DNA of 64,000 nucleotides, taken from Paenibacillus sp. JJ-100 (GTDB taxonomy: Bacteria; Bacillota; Bacilli; Paenibacillales; Paenibacillaceae). Within the stretch, counting starts at the first letter, position 1. Every line of letters starts with the position of its first letter. The notes beneath the pieces were generated by a model that ran no database searches, was not told where the DNA came from, and saw nothing but the letters and a program-made list of their open reading frames with translations. Shown here piece after piece: positions 43,048 through 51,000 of the stretch. The position numbers and the translations under genes are program-made. The DNA lies in assembly GCF_948329825.1 (NCBI RefSeq), contig NZ_CAOJCM010000012.1, positions 1 to 64,000 on the forward strand. The letters run 5' to 3'.

Positions 43048-43088
43048 AGGGGTTACATTTTCCGGTCTAACCGGAAGACGTAACCCCT
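43048..43088. terminator. Bidirectional terminator between the 66-codon gene and prs
   Basis: Stem AGGGGTTAC / GTAACCCCT (43048-43056, 43080-43088) with an inner CCGGT-CTA-ACCGG stem. T-rich sequence follows on the minus side only weakly. It ends prs and probably also the convergent small gene. Confidence 0.65.
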
Positions 43089-43109
43089 CTACTATTTTAT
43101 GCAGACGTC

Positions 43110-44063
43110 CTATTCAATTTCAAATAGCTTGCTGATGGACAATTCCTCATGAACCCGGATGATTGCTTCTCCAAGCAACGGTGCTACAGATAGCACTTTA
43201 AGCTTGCTTGTTGGATTTGCATGTGTAATTGGAATCGTATCCGTTACGATGACTTCCTTCAGTGGTGCATTCTCCAGACGCTCCATTGCAGGTCCAGATA
43301 ATACAGGGTGGGTACAGCATGCGTATACTTCCTTCACGCCGCCTTCCATCAAAGCATTCGCTCCCAATACAATCGTTCCAGCTGTATCAATAATGTCGTC
43401 AATGAGTATTGCTGTTTTGCCTTCGATGTTACCAATAATATTCATGACTTCACTCACATTTGGCTCAGGACGACGTTTGTCGATAATTGCGAGCGGTGCA
43501 TTCAGGAAGTCAGCCAGTTTACGTGCACGAACCACACCACCGTGGTCAGGTGACACGACAACCGGATTTTCAATCTGCTTAGAGCGGAAATATTGAGCCA
43601 GAATTGGCACACCGAGCAGATGATCCACTGGAATGTCAAAGAATCCTTGAATCTGCATTGCGTGCAGATCCATTGCAATCACGCGGGTTGCGCCCGCTTT
43701 TTCAATCAAGTTAGCAACCAGTTTAGCCGTAATTGGATCACGGGAACGTGCTTTGCGGTCTTGACGTGCATAACCATAATACGGGATAACTACGTTAATC
43801 GTTTTGGCTGATGCACGTTTCAATGCATCAATCATCACGAGCATTTCCATCAGGTTGTCATTAACCGGCAAGCAAGTTGACTGTACGATATACACGTGAC
43901 AGCCACGAACACTCTCGGAGAGTTTCACTTGAATCTCGCCATCACTAAAGCTGGTTGTGTGGGATTCACCCATGGGAATCCCGATATAATCAGCAATTTG
44001 ATGGGCAAGCTTGGGGTTAGAATTGCAAGTAAATATTTTTAATTTCGAGTCAAAATACGTCAT
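43110..44063 (-). CDS. prs: Ribose-phosphate pyrophosphokinase
   Basis: A 317-residue PRPP synthase that makes 5-phosphoribosyl diphosphate from ribose 5-phosphate and ATP for purine, pyrimidine, NAD, His and Trp synthesis. The class I signature is present: ATP loop with DLHAMQIQGFFDIPVDHL (about 130-147), flexible loop (KRRPEPN near 198) and ribose-5-phosphate loop ILIDDIIDTAGTI (about 217-229). ATG 44063 follows GGAGGG. It is downstream of glmU, as in B. subtilis gcaD-prs. Confidence 0.97.
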   Translation of the reverse strand: MTYFDSKLKIFTCNSNPKLAHQIADYIGIPMGESHTTSFSDGEIQVKLSESVRGCHVYIVQSTCLPVNDNLMEMLVMIDALKRASAKTINVVIPYYGYARQDRKARSRDPITAKLVANLIEKAGATRVIAMDLHAMQIQGFFDIPVDHLLGVPILAQYFRSKQIENPVVVSPDHGGVVRARKLADFLNAPLAIIDKRRPEPNVSEVMNIIGNIEGKTAILIDDIIDTAGTIVLGANALMEGGVKEVYACCTHPVLSGPAMERLENAPLKEVIVTDTIPITHANPTSKLKVLSVAPLLGEAIIRVHEELSISKLFEIE

Positions 44064-44109
44064 AAAATAAAAACCCTCCGTGCTGGTTCATTGGAATCTA
44101 TAAGCGTCT

Positions 44110-44142
44110 GCGACATGTCGGCACCTCCCATGCGTGGGAGGC
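44110..44142 (-). other. Hairpin between glmU and prs
   Basis: Minus-strand GCCTCCCA / TGGGAGGTGC stem with a CGCA loop, directly followed by the palindrome CGACATGTCG. There is no T-run, so it is unlikely to end transcription fully. It may stabilise the glmU end or partly attenuate prs. Confidence 0.4.
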
Positions 44143-44160
44143 AATTCATTATCATAACCC

Positions 44161-45561
44161 TTATTCAGGCTTAGCGTTTTGTTTCTTAGCTTTGGCACGA
44201 CCGCGGATTTTCTCCGCGTAACCGGCTTTGTTCTCTTGGCGCGAACGGGCAATAGCCAGATCGTTCTCAGGAACAGATTGTGTAACGGTGGAGCCTGCAA
44301 CAACATATGCGCCTTTTCCAACCGTGATCGGTGCGATCAAATTAACGTTGCTACCCACAAAGGCATCATCTTCAATGATGGTTACAGCCTTATTATAACC
44401 ATCATAATTAACCGTTATTGCTCCGCATCCAACATTTACGTTCTTACCTACTTGTGCATCCCCGATATAACTGAGGTGTGACACTTTGGAGCCTTCATCA
44501 ATTGTAGCATTTTTTACTTCGACAAAATCACCGATTTTTACGTTTCGGCCCAATTTGGCCCCTGGACGCAGATTGGCAAACGGACCTACAGTAGCATCAG
44601 GGCCAACTTCTGCTTCGGACAGGACCGAATGTTTAATAACGGCACCATCTTGTATTATACTATCTTCAATATCCGTATGTGGACCGATATGACATGATTC
44701 ACCAATAGATGTAGTGCCTTTAAGAACGGTTCCCGGATACAATACAGTATCTGCTCCAATCGTAACATCTGCTCCGATATATGTCGATGATGGATCAATG
44801 ATGGTTACACCATTCAACATATGACGCATAGCCAGACGTTCACGCATGTAAGCCTCTGCTTGAGAGAGAGCAATTCTATCATTAACTCCGATGGATTCCG
44901 CGATATCATCAGACATATAAGCCTCTACCACTTCACCTTCGCTTTTGAAAATGCCCACAACGTCTGTCAGATAATATTCACCCTGTGCATTCTGGTTAGT
45001 TACCTTATCCAGTGCTGCAAACAGTTTTGCATTATCAAAGCAATACGTGCCTGTGTTAATTTCTTTTACAGCATCTTCCTGAGGTGAGCAATCCTTCTGC
45101 TCTACGATCCGTTGGACAGAACCGTCTTCGCCACGAATGACACGTCCGTATCCTTTAGGTTGTTCCAGTTCAGCCGTAAGCACTGTTGCAGCGGCTCCAC
45201 GCTCCTCGTGCAGCTTCATCAAACCTTCCAGCGTTTCGCTTGTAACGAGAGGTGTATCCCCACAAACTACAATGGTTGACCCGTTCTCACCGCCAAGCAG
45301 GGACTTCACCTGTTTCACGGCATGTCCTGTACCAAGCTGCTCCGCCTGAAGGGCGTATTCTGCTCTCGAACCTAAAAATGACTGCACCGCTTCGGCCCCG
45401 TGACCAACAACAACTACGCTTCGTTCAACTCCTGCTTGAAGAGCTGCATCCAGCACATGTCCGACCATCGGTTTACCGCATACGGGATGCAGCACTTTGT
45501 ACAATTTGGATTTCATTCTTTTACCTTGCCCTGCGGCAAGAACAATTGCCATGCGTTTCAA
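44161..45561 (-). CDS. glmU: Bifunctional GlcN-1-P acetyltransferase / GlcNAc-1-P uridylyltransferase
   Basis: A 466-residue enzyme that makes UDP-N-acetylglucosamine, the precursor of peptidoglycan and teichoic acids. The N-terminal pyrophosphorylase (about 1-230) has VLAAGQGKRMKSKLYK. The C-terminal left-handed beta-helix (about 255-450) shows hexapeptide repeats and the acetyl-CoA site (VSHLSYIGDAQVG, NVGCGAITVNYDG). The last 20 residues are basic. The start is TTG 45561, nine bases after GGAGGT; ATG three codons later is too far. It is upstream of prs. Confidence 0.96.
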   Translation of the reverse strand: MKRMAIVLAAGQGKRMKSKLYKVLHPVCGKPMVGHVLDAALQAGVERSVVVVGHGAEAVQSFLGSRAEYALQAEQLGTGHAVKQVKSLLGGENGSTIVVCGDTPLVTSETLEGLMKLHEERGAAATVLTAELEQPKGYGRVIRGEDGSVQRIVEQKDCSPQEDAVKEINTGTYCFDNAKLFAALDKVTNQNAQGEYYLTDVVGIFKSEGEVVEAYMSDDIAESIGVNDRIALSQAEAYMRERLAMRHMLNGVTIIDPSSTYIGADVTIGADTVLYPGTVLKGTTSIGESCHIGPHTDIEDSIIQDGAVIKHSVLSEAEVGPDATVGPFANLRPGAKLGRNVKIGDFVEVKNATIDEGSKVSHLSYIGDAQVGKNVNVGCGAITVNYDGYNKAVTIIEDDAFVGSNVNLIAPITVGKGAYVVAGSTVTQSVPENDLAIARSRQENKAGYAEKIRGRAKAKKQNAKPE

Positions 45562-45582
45562 AATTAACGACCTCCTGTTCTG

Positions 45583-45622
45583 AAAAACTCATTGAACATC
45601 CACAAATCCATCTCCAATGAGT
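45583..45622 (-). promoter_or_regulatory. Terminator-like hairpin in the glmU leader
   Basis: Minus-strand ACTCATTG / CAATGAGT (45622-45587) with a 20-base loop, followed by TTTTTC and then, ten bases later, the glmU ribosome binding site. It could act as an attenuator or block the ribosome binding site. The rest of the 350-base glmU-spoVG gap holds no gene and no firm promoter. Confidence 0.4.
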
Positions 45623-45856
45623 ATCGTTCAGCCGGCTCCATTGCCGGTCTTGTTCATCGCTTTTGCTGTCTCTGTAACCACGCGAAACAACGTAGTGCCG
45701 AGTAATTCGTGACTACATATATGACGCCGTGTACCTGTGAGCTTAACTGAATCCCAACGATTCCTAAGATGCCGCTCTGCAACCGAACGAAGAATAGGCT
45801 CCGGTTCTCTTTTTGAATAAACTCAATACTGAATATATCTTATTCCGCTCAAAAAG

Positions 45857-45887
45857 AAAAGAGAGCCATAAGACATGGCTCTCTTTT
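45857..45887 (-). terminator. spoVG terminator
   Basis: Stem AAAAGAGAGCCAT / ATGGCTCTCTTTT (45857-45869, 45875-45887). The T-run is on both sides, so it can work in both directions. Confidence 0.88.
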
Positions 45888-45909
45888 CCTTCGAACCCCA
45901 ATAATGTTC

Positions 45910-46194
45910 TCAGGCACCTTCTTCAATGACTTCTTCCTCAGTAGCTGCACGGTCATATTCAGTTAATACTGCTGCCTGAATCTTCTCACGCGTACCAGAA
46001 GAGATCGGGTGGGCGATATCACGGAACTCTCCGTCAGGAGTCCGCTTGCTCGGCATTGCAACAAACATTCCGTTGTTACCATCGATGACACGAATGTCAT
46101 GAACGACGAATTCGTTATCGATGGTAATGGATGCGATAGCCTTCATTCTCCCTTCCGAGTTAACGCGGCGGAGTCTGACATCCGTAATTTGCAT
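45910..46194 (-). CDS. spoVG: Septation regulator / RNA-binding protein SpoVG
   Basis: A 94-residue SpoVG, a small nucleic-acid-binding regulator that affects asymmetric septation, cortex formation and cell-surface genes. MQITDVRLRRVNSEGRMKAI opens the family pattern; FVVHDIRVIDGNNGMFVAMP and FRDIAHPISS follow. The C-terminal end is acidic. ATG 46194 is preceded by AAGGTGGTGA; a longer frame runs upstream through the promoter and is not real. A clear sigma-H promoter precedes it, as in B. subtilis. Confidence 0.96.
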   Translation of the reverse strand: MQITDVRLRRVNSEGRMKAIASITIDNEFVVHDIRVIDGNNGMFVAMPSKRTPDGEFRDIAHPISSGTREKIQAAVLTEYDRAATEEEVIEEGA

Positions 46195-46235
46195 GTGTGT
46201 GTTCACCACCTTTTTCCATAAGAACTTGGTGTATA

Positions 46236-46263
46236 ATTCCACACAGCCTACACGAACTCCTTC
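46236..46263 (-). promoter_or_regulatory. spoVG promoter, sigma-H type
   Basis: Minus-strand -35 GAAGGAGTT (46263-46255), 12-base spacer, -10 GTGGAAT (46242-46236). This fits the sigma-H consensus RNAGGAWWW-N11/12-RNNGAAT at all but one position. spoVG of B. subtilis is a classic sigma-H gene. Confidence 0.78.
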
Positions 46264-46381
46264 TTTTATAACCATAAAAATGTCCTAATTTAAGGAATTT
46301 TTTTATTTAATACACAATTCGACAACGTTAGTGCCAGGATGATGGAAAAGAACTTTTCCCGACATGCCATTCGTCATTATT

Positions 46382-47209
46382 CTACATGTTAAAATAGTTA
46401 CCCGGCGAGACCGAAATGTGCCTACTCTTTGCATCAACTGCTGTCAGCTTCGCAAGTGATACATAATCGGTGAGCAAACGTTCTTCCGAATCTACAGATC
46501 CGGATTCCACCAATACACCAACGCCAGCGACTGTCGCATTAAACTCTGCAAGTAGATCAATCATCCCTTGAACTGTACCCCCGGCTTTCATGAAATCATC
46601 CACAATAAGTACACGGGAATGTTCTTTCATCGCTCGGCGAGATAGGGACATAGTATGCAGACTTTTGTGGGAACCCGATACATAATTAATACTTACGGCC
46701 GATCCTTCCGTAGCCTGATGGTCCCTGCGTACCAGCACAACGGGCAGGTTAAGCTGGGCTCCAGTCGCATAAGCGAGCGGGATTCCCTTGGTTTCTACTG
46801 TCATGACCACATCAATATTCATATTGCTAAAAGCCGTTGCAAAGATTTTACCCGCTTCATTCATCAAAGCTGGCTGTCCAAGAAGATCTGACATGTATAG
46901 ATATCCCCCTGGCAAAATCCGGTCAGGCTGTGCAAGCTGGGTCGACAGACGCTCAGCAAAAGCAAGGGCATGTTCTTCCGATACCTTCGGAATCCATTTC
47001 ACTCCACCAGCAGCGCCTGCAAGTGTATGCAGTTCTCCTGACCCACCTTCCTCGAACACTTCCTTGATAATGGCCAGATCCTCACTGATCGACGACTTGG
47101 CAGCACCATAACGTTCGGCAAATGTGGTGAGCGGAATAACCGTATGTGGTTTGGACAACAAGTATTGCGTCATTTCAACCAGCCTTGCGCTTCGTTTTAA
47201 CTTCTTCAC
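46382..47209 (-). CDS. purR: Purine operon repressor PurR
   Basis: A 275-residue repressor whose DNA binding is relieved by PRPP. The N-terminal winged helix (about 1-75; LVEMTQYLLSKPHTVIPLTTF) is followed by a phosphoribosyltransferase-like domain with the PRPP loop VLIVDDFMKAGGTVQG (about 200-215), which binds PRPP but does not catalyse. The start is GTG 47209, behind GAGGAT. B. subtilis has yabJ between purR and spoVG; here only about 190 bases of non-coding sequence separate them. Confidence 0.96.
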   Translation of the reverse strand: MKKLKRSARLVEMTQYLLSKPHTVIPLTTFAERYGAAKSSISEDLAIIKEVFEEGGSGELHTLAGAAGGVKWIPKVSEEHALAFAERLSTQLAQPDRILPGGYLYMSDLLGQPALMNEAGKIFATAFSNMNIDVVMTVETKGIPLAYATGAQLNLPVVLVRRDHQATEGSAVSINYVSGSHKSLHTMSLSRRAMKEHSRVLIVDDFMKAGGTVQGMIDLLAEFNATVAGVGVLVESGSVDSEERLLTDYVSLAKLTAVDAKSRHISVSPGNYFNM

Positions 47210-47241
47210 AGAGATCCATCCTCACGATCACGGAAACATCC

Positions 47242-47254
47242 AAATCCGAATAAT
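47242..47254 (+). promoter_or_regulatory. Candidate PurBox in the purR leader
   Basis: AAATCCGAATAAT matches the B. subtilis PurBox AWWWCCGAACWWT at 12 of 13 positions. It lies about 35 bases before the purR start. The expected second, inverted box 16-17 bases away is not clear, so it would be a weak autoregulatory site at best. Confidence 0.4.
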
Positions 47255-47305
47255 TATTTAAAAATATATCACCTTTATACGTGTTTGTACATTATAAAAG
47301 TAAAT

Positions 47306-48169
47306 TTACGTTAACAATCGCACAGCATAGACTTCTTTGCAGAATCCCCGAAGTCCATTATAGATCCGTGCCACCTTGGCTTCTTTGGATACTAATCCAA
47401 AGACAGTCGGGCCACTTCCCGACATCAGCACTCCGTCTGCACCAAGGCGTATCATGGCCTCCTTGAGATGCTGAACTTCCGGATACAGCTTCAAGGTTAC
47501 ATCCTCCAGCACATTGCCCATCTGATTGCAGACTTCTGTAAAGGATTGACTACGGATAGCCTGTTCCATTCTGGCTGCGCTTGGATGACGAACAATCTTC
47601 TCACTTCGGAAACGTCCATACACATCGGCAGTAGACACATTGATTGGTGGTTTGGCCAAAATAACCCAACATTGCGGTGGGTTAGGAATCGGAGTTAATT
47701 TCTCTCCCCGTCCTGTTGCAAGTGCCGTTCCCCCTGTAATACAGAACGGGACATCCGACCCTAGCTCGGCACCCAATTCCTGCAATTCCTGATCCGGTAT
47801 ATTAAGCCGCCATAGACGGTTCAGTCCACGCAGCGTTGCAGCCGCATCACTGCTCCCCCCAGCAAGACCAGCAGCAACAGGAATTTTTTTGTCTAGATGG
47901 ATATGAACTCCCGTGCGTACATTGTAACGTTCCTTAATCAATCTCGCCGCTTGAAACGCCAGATTCTTCTCATCTAGCGGAATGTAGCCCGCTTGGCTGG
48001 AGATGACAATCGTATCTCGTGGCAATTCCGACATCTCTAGGCGATCTGCCAGATCCACCATCGTCATGATCATTTCAACTTCATGAAATCCATCACTTCT
48101 TTTATGTAGGACATCCAACATTAAATTAATTTTAGCAGGCGCTTTTTCGTAAATTTTCAAGACGTTCAC
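47306..48169 (-). CDS. ispE: 4-diphosphocytidyl-2-C-methyl-D-erythritol kinase
   Basis: A 287-residue GHMP kinase of the non-mevalonate isoprenoid pathway. AKINLMLDVLHKRSDGFHEV (about 12-31) and the ATP loop IPVAAGLAGGSSDAAATLRG (about 97-116) are diagnostic; MSGSGPTVFGL (about 252-262) is GHMP motif 3. The start is GTG 48169 with AAGGTGAG just before it; a TTG three codons later is an alternative. It lies between sspF and purR, as in B. subtilis. Confidence 0.95.
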   Translation of the reverse strand: MNVLKIYEKAPAKINLMLDVLHKRSDGFHEVEMIMTMVDLADRLEMSELPRDTIVISSQAGYIPLDEKNLAFQAARLIKERYNVRTGVHIHLDKKIPVAAGLAGGSSDAAATLRGLNRLWRLNIPDQELQELGAELGSDVPFCITGGTALATGRGEKLTPIPNPPQCWVILAKPPINVSTADVYGRFRSEKIVRHPSAARMEQAIRSQSFTEVCNQMGNVLEDVTLKLYPEVQHLKEAMIRLGADGVLMSGSGPTVFGLVSKEAKVARIYNGLRGFCKEVYAVRLLT

Positions 48170-48257
48170 CCGTCCTCACCTTTTCCCTAAGACAACTTAA
48201 CATATTATATCAAAATGGGGCTGTCAAGTCATTTGTATTCCGTATCCATGGGGAAAA

Positions 48258-48288
48258 AGCGGGGGCGAATTTTGAAAAATGCCCCGCT
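48258..48288 (-). terminator. sspF terminator
   Basis: Minus-strand AGCGGGGC / GCCCCCGCT stem with an A/T inner stem, followed by TTTTTCC, 20 bases after the sspF stop. Confidence 0.8.
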
Positions 48289-48310
48289 CTCCATTCTGGT
48301 TAAACTTAAA

Positions 48311-48487
48311 TTAGGATTTACGCGCTGCCTCTTCTGCCATTTGAATTGCCCTTTTCACCATGTTCCCGGCATCTTTGGCCTTAATTCCGCCCCATCCCTC
48401 CTGCTGAACGGTATCATAGAAGCCAAGATCCTTTGCCAGCTCATACTTCAGTTCCTCGGACATGACGCTTCTCCTTCTGCGACTCAT
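48311..48487 (-). CDS. sspF: Small acid-soluble spore protein SspF
   Basis: A 58-residue spore DNA-binding protein, easily missed because it is short. The translation begins MSRRRRSVMSEELKYELAKD and continues LGFYDTVQQEGWGGIKAKDA, then GNMVKRAIQMAEEAARKS. This is nearly the B. subtilis SspF sequence, including the SASP core (ELAKDLGFYDTV, DAGNMVKRAI). ATG 48487 follows AGGAGGATG. It has its own sigma-G promoter and terminator, and lies between veg and ispE as in B. subtilis. Confidence 0.95.
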   Translation of the reverse strand: MSRRRRSVMSEELKYELAKDLGFYDTVQQEGWGGIKAKDAGNMVKRAIQMAEEAARKS

Positions 48488-48605
48488 AAGTCATCCTCCT
48501 CTAAATCTTAATCAAGACACAATGAGTTCCGGCAGTTCGACTGTATGAATCAGGCTCTGGGCCGCTGTACCCTATAACTGAGCGGTGATCCTAGACCTGT
48601 TCCGT

Positions 48606-48635
48606 TAGTATGCCGTGACTACTTCGGCGTCATTC
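48606..48635 (-). promoter_or_regulatory. sspF promoter, sigma-G type
   Basis: Minus-strand -35 GAATG (48635-48631), 18-base spacer, -10 CATACTA (48612-48606). This fits GHATR-N18-CATNHTA at every position. The leader would be about 110 bases. Confidence 0.72.
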
Positions 48636-48644
48636 CTGACAAAT

Positions 48645-48680
48645 ATAAAAAAGACGATTCACCCAAAGGGTAAATCGCCC
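48645..48680 (-). terminator. veg terminator
   Basis: Minus-strand GGCGATTTACCC / GGGTGAATCGTC stem with a TTT loop (48680-48653), followed by TTTTTTAT. Confidence 0.88.
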
Positions 48681-48692
48681 GTAAACCAATGC

Positions 48693-48965
48693 TTACGTCT
48701 CCATATAGGAGCTTGTCTCACTGTTTGGGTCAAAGACCATAACTTCTACAGACTCCGTAAGTATATCCGCATAGCTGTATGATACTCGCTTGAAGGTTTC
48801 TTGTTCCTCATCAAGCTTAACAATAAAAACAGAAGGGTACGTTTCTTCCAATACACCCGTACGCTCAATCGTCTTACGGCGGCCACCATTAGCCCGCAGC
48901 GTAATTTTCTGACCAATATGTGCATCAAGATTGCGTTTGATATCCAACAGCGTATTTTTAGCCAT
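48693..48965 (-). CDS. veg: Veg protein, biofilm-related regulator
   Basis: A 90-residue protein of the Veg family, highly expressed in B. subtilis, where it promotes biofilm matrix genes by acting against SinR. The N-terminus MAKNTLLDIKRNLDAHIGQK and KITLRANGGRRKTIERTGVL are the family core, a small SH3-like barrel. ATG 48965, nine bases after AGAGGTGG; a longer frame runs upstream through the promoters and is not real. Two strong sigma-A promoters precede it. Confidence 0.95.
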   Translation of the reverse strand: MAKNTLLDIKRNLDAHIGQKITLRANGGRRKTIERTGVLEETYPSVFIVKLDEEQETFKRVSYSYADILTESVEVMVFDPNSETSSYMET

Positions 48966-48992
48966 TAGGGACGTCCACCTCTTTTCTTGTTC

Positions 48993-49021
48993 ATTATACT
49001 GTATTTTACAGCCCATGTCAA
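48993..49021 (-). promoter_or_regulatory. veg promoter, downstream copy (sigma-A)
   Basis: Minus-strand perfect -35 TTGACA (49021-49016), 17-base spacer, perfect -10 TATAAT (48998-48993): a full-consensus promoter. Confidence 0.85.
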
Positions 49022-49034
49022 ATTAAAACTAAAT

Positions 49035-49064
49035 ATTATATCAGCACTAAAAAGTCGTTGTCAA
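49035..49064 (-). promoter_or_regulatory. veg promoter, upstream copy (sigma-A)
   Basis: Minus-strand perfect -35 TTGACA (49064-49059), 18-base spacer, perfect -10 TATAAT (49040-49035). It is 42 bases upstream of the other copy. Confidence 0.78.
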
Positions 49065-49081
49065 TTATTTTTTTTGCAAAT

Positions 49082-49105
49082 AAAAAAAGTCCTTTTTCAG
49101 GACTT
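49082..49105 (-). terminator. yabG terminator
   Basis: Minus-strand AAGTCC / GGACTT stem with a TGAAAAA loop, followed by TTTTTTT, just upstream of the veg promoters. Confidence 0.85.
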
Positions 49106-49138
49106 TTCTGAATTAAATGTAACGACCATTACCGCTCA

Positions 49139-50035
49139 TTATATTGCTGACGGATTCACTTTTAGTGTAGATAAATCATTGAGCCCGGGTAACCCTACAC
49201 GATAGCTCCCCTTGGTTTCCACACCACCTACACCTTGGATACCACTGATCGTGTTATGAAGTACATCATTCATGTTTACTGTATCTCGAACCGAAGTAAA
49301 CGAAGCCTTAGCAGCCACGTAGACCGGATCTAGCGCATGGATGAGGATTCTACCTGGGGAACTCGCAAAGTTGGCACCAGCACGCAACAATGCCTCAAAG
49401 TGCGACTGGCATGCTCCCGCAATAATCGTGAGTGCGTCAAGATGACGCTCGTATTGTCTCGCTACCTGAATTGCCGATACAAAGTTCTGTGAGTTTTTGT
49501 AGCTCCCCAGACTGTACAAATCATAGGGCTGGCGTGTCTTTAGCACACCGTCATGACCGGTAATCACAACGATATCAGGACGAACTTTGGGCAGTAGGCG
49601 GTATAACGTATCGGCCATGGCTGATTCATGCACATACTGTCCTTCTGCAGGAACGCGCAGCTGCTCATACAGGTTCATACTTTTTTTCAGGTAATTCGGG
49701 TCACCATCCAGATGTAGCACCTTGCCAGGCATTTCAAAATAAGCTGGCTCCTGTTGTGTAGCCCATTCCTGTATCAGACCTTCCCGATAACGCTCAGCCT
49801 GCTCCATTCGGTTCTGCTGTAACCGGGATAGAGTCTGATGAGCTTTGACATACGCCTGACGGGTCTTTGCGTTCTGTGGTTCGTAAGGAACCTGTATCAA
49901 ATCGTCCACCGGGGAGTCTGCCAAGAGCCGGAACTCGGTCCCTTTAATGACCGCAGCATCGGACTGGAGTCCTTCTACCCGGAAAGTCACATCGCCTCCG
50001 TATGACTTCCGGACGACCAAGTCTCCGATATTCAT
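49139..50035 (-). CDS. yabG: Sporulation-specific protease YabG
   Basis: A 298-residue peptidase that processes spore coat proteins such as SafA and SpoIVA in B. subtilis. The N-terminus MNIGDLVVRKSYGGDVTFRV is the family start, and IVVITGHDGVL, YKNSQNFVSAI and IIAGACQSHFEALL belong to the conserved core with candidate catalytic His and Cys. I chose ATG 50035, nine bases after AGAGGTG; two further starts lie six and twelve bases upstream. It lies between rsmA and veg, as in B. subtilis. Confidence 0.93.
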   Translation of the reverse strand: MNIGDLVVRKSYGGDVTFRVEGLQSDAAVIKGTEFRLLADSPVDDLIQVPYEPQNAKTRQAYVKAHQTLSRLQQNRMEQAERYREGLIQEWATQQEPAYFEMPGKVLHLDGDPNYLKKSMNLYEQLRVPAEGQYVHESAMADTLYRLLPKVRPDIVVITGHDGVLKTRQPYDLYSLGSYKNSQNFVSAIQVARQYERHLDALTIIAGACQSHFEALLRAGANFASSPGRILIHALDPVYVAAKASFTSVRDTVNMNDVLHNTISGIQGVGGVETKGSYRVGLPGLNDLSTLKVNPSAI

Positions 50036-50093
50036 CACCATTATCACCTCTACCCCATCGTATGGGCAGAGACCCGGATTGGTTCATTGAAAA

Positions 50094-50996
50094 TTATAGC
50101 CCTCCGCGAACTCCAGCTTCCCACATCACTGTGCTGAGAGTTGCATACTCCTGCAGACTTAATGTTTCACCGCGCCTTGAAGGCTGGATACCTGCCTGCT
50201 CTAGCAGCAGGTCGGCCTGTTCTCTATTCTCCTTCGTGAAGAAGCGAGCCTTGAGGTTGTTTGAGATTGTTTTTCTCCGCTGGGCAAAAGAAGCCTGTAC
50301 GACCTCGAAATAGTGTTCTTCGCTTGGAACCTGCACAGGAGGTTGCTCTCGCACCTTCAGCTTGATTACAGCCGATTCTACATTCGGCTGTGGAATAAAT
50401 ACTGTAGGCGGCACCACACAGACCAGTTCCGGCATACTGTAGTACTGCACAGCAATGCTTAAACTGCCATAATCCTTGGAGCCTGGTGTAGCTGCCATGC
50501 GCTCAGCCACTTCCTTCTGTATCATCACCACGATGCTATCTACCGGCAGTTTCTCTTCCAGCAGCTTCATCATGATTGGTGTCGTTACATAATAGGGCAG
50601 ATTCGCTACAACACTGACTTTATTAACCGAAGCAAAGTCTGTGGCAAAAAGCTCCGCCAGATCCAGCTTAAGCACATCTCCGTGATGCACGCGTACGTTT
50701 GGATATGGCTCCATCATCTCTCCAAGAATCGGTAGCAGGCGCTGGTCAATCTCGACGGCTGTAACAGGTCCTGCTACACGGGCCAGACGTTCCGTAAGGG
50801 CCCCAATTCCCGGGCCAATCTCCAGCGCCCCCTTGGATTCATCCAGATCGGCTGCACCAACTATTTTGTTCAATATGTTTTGATCAATCAGAAAATTCTG
50901 ACCCAGACTTTTCTTAAAGGAGAATCCATGCTTTTGAATAATTTCTTTAGTACGCTTCGGTGTTGCTATTTCAATGGTTTGCTCCATATCCTTCAT
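50094..50996 (-). CDS. rsmA: 16S rRNA dimethyladenosine transferase
   Basis: A 300-residue KsgA that dimethylates A1518 and A1519 in the 16S 3' end. SAM motif I ALEIGPGIGALTERLA, acidic residues in TAVEID and HHGDVLKL, and catalytic NLPYYVTTPI are all present, with the C-terminal helical domain. The start is ATG 50996, just after the rnmV stop, with AAGGA inside rnmV; an upstream TTG overlaps rnmV further and is less likely. Coupled to rnmV as in B. subtilis, so tRNA, 5S and 16S maturation genes are adjacent. Confidence 0.96.
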   Translation of the reverse strand: MKDMEQTIEIATPKRTKEIIQKHGFSFKKSLGQNFLIDQNILNKIVGAADLDESKGALEIGPGIGALTERLARVAGPVTAVEIDQRLLPILGEMMEPYPNVRVHHGDVLKLDLAELFATDFASVNKVSVVANLPYYVTTPIMMKLLEEKLPVDSIVVMIQKEVAERMAATPGSKDYGSLSIAVQYYSMPELVCVVPPTVFIPQPNVESAVIKLKVREQPPVQVPSEEHYFEVVQASFAQRRKTISNNLKARFFTKENREQADLLLEQAGIQPSRRGETLSLQEYATLSTVMWEAGVRGGL

Positions 50997-51000
50997 ATAC

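Noticed and set aside
44110..44142. An intrinsic terminator between glmU and prs
   Set aside because: A good stem, but without a T-run on either strand; kept only as a hairpin.
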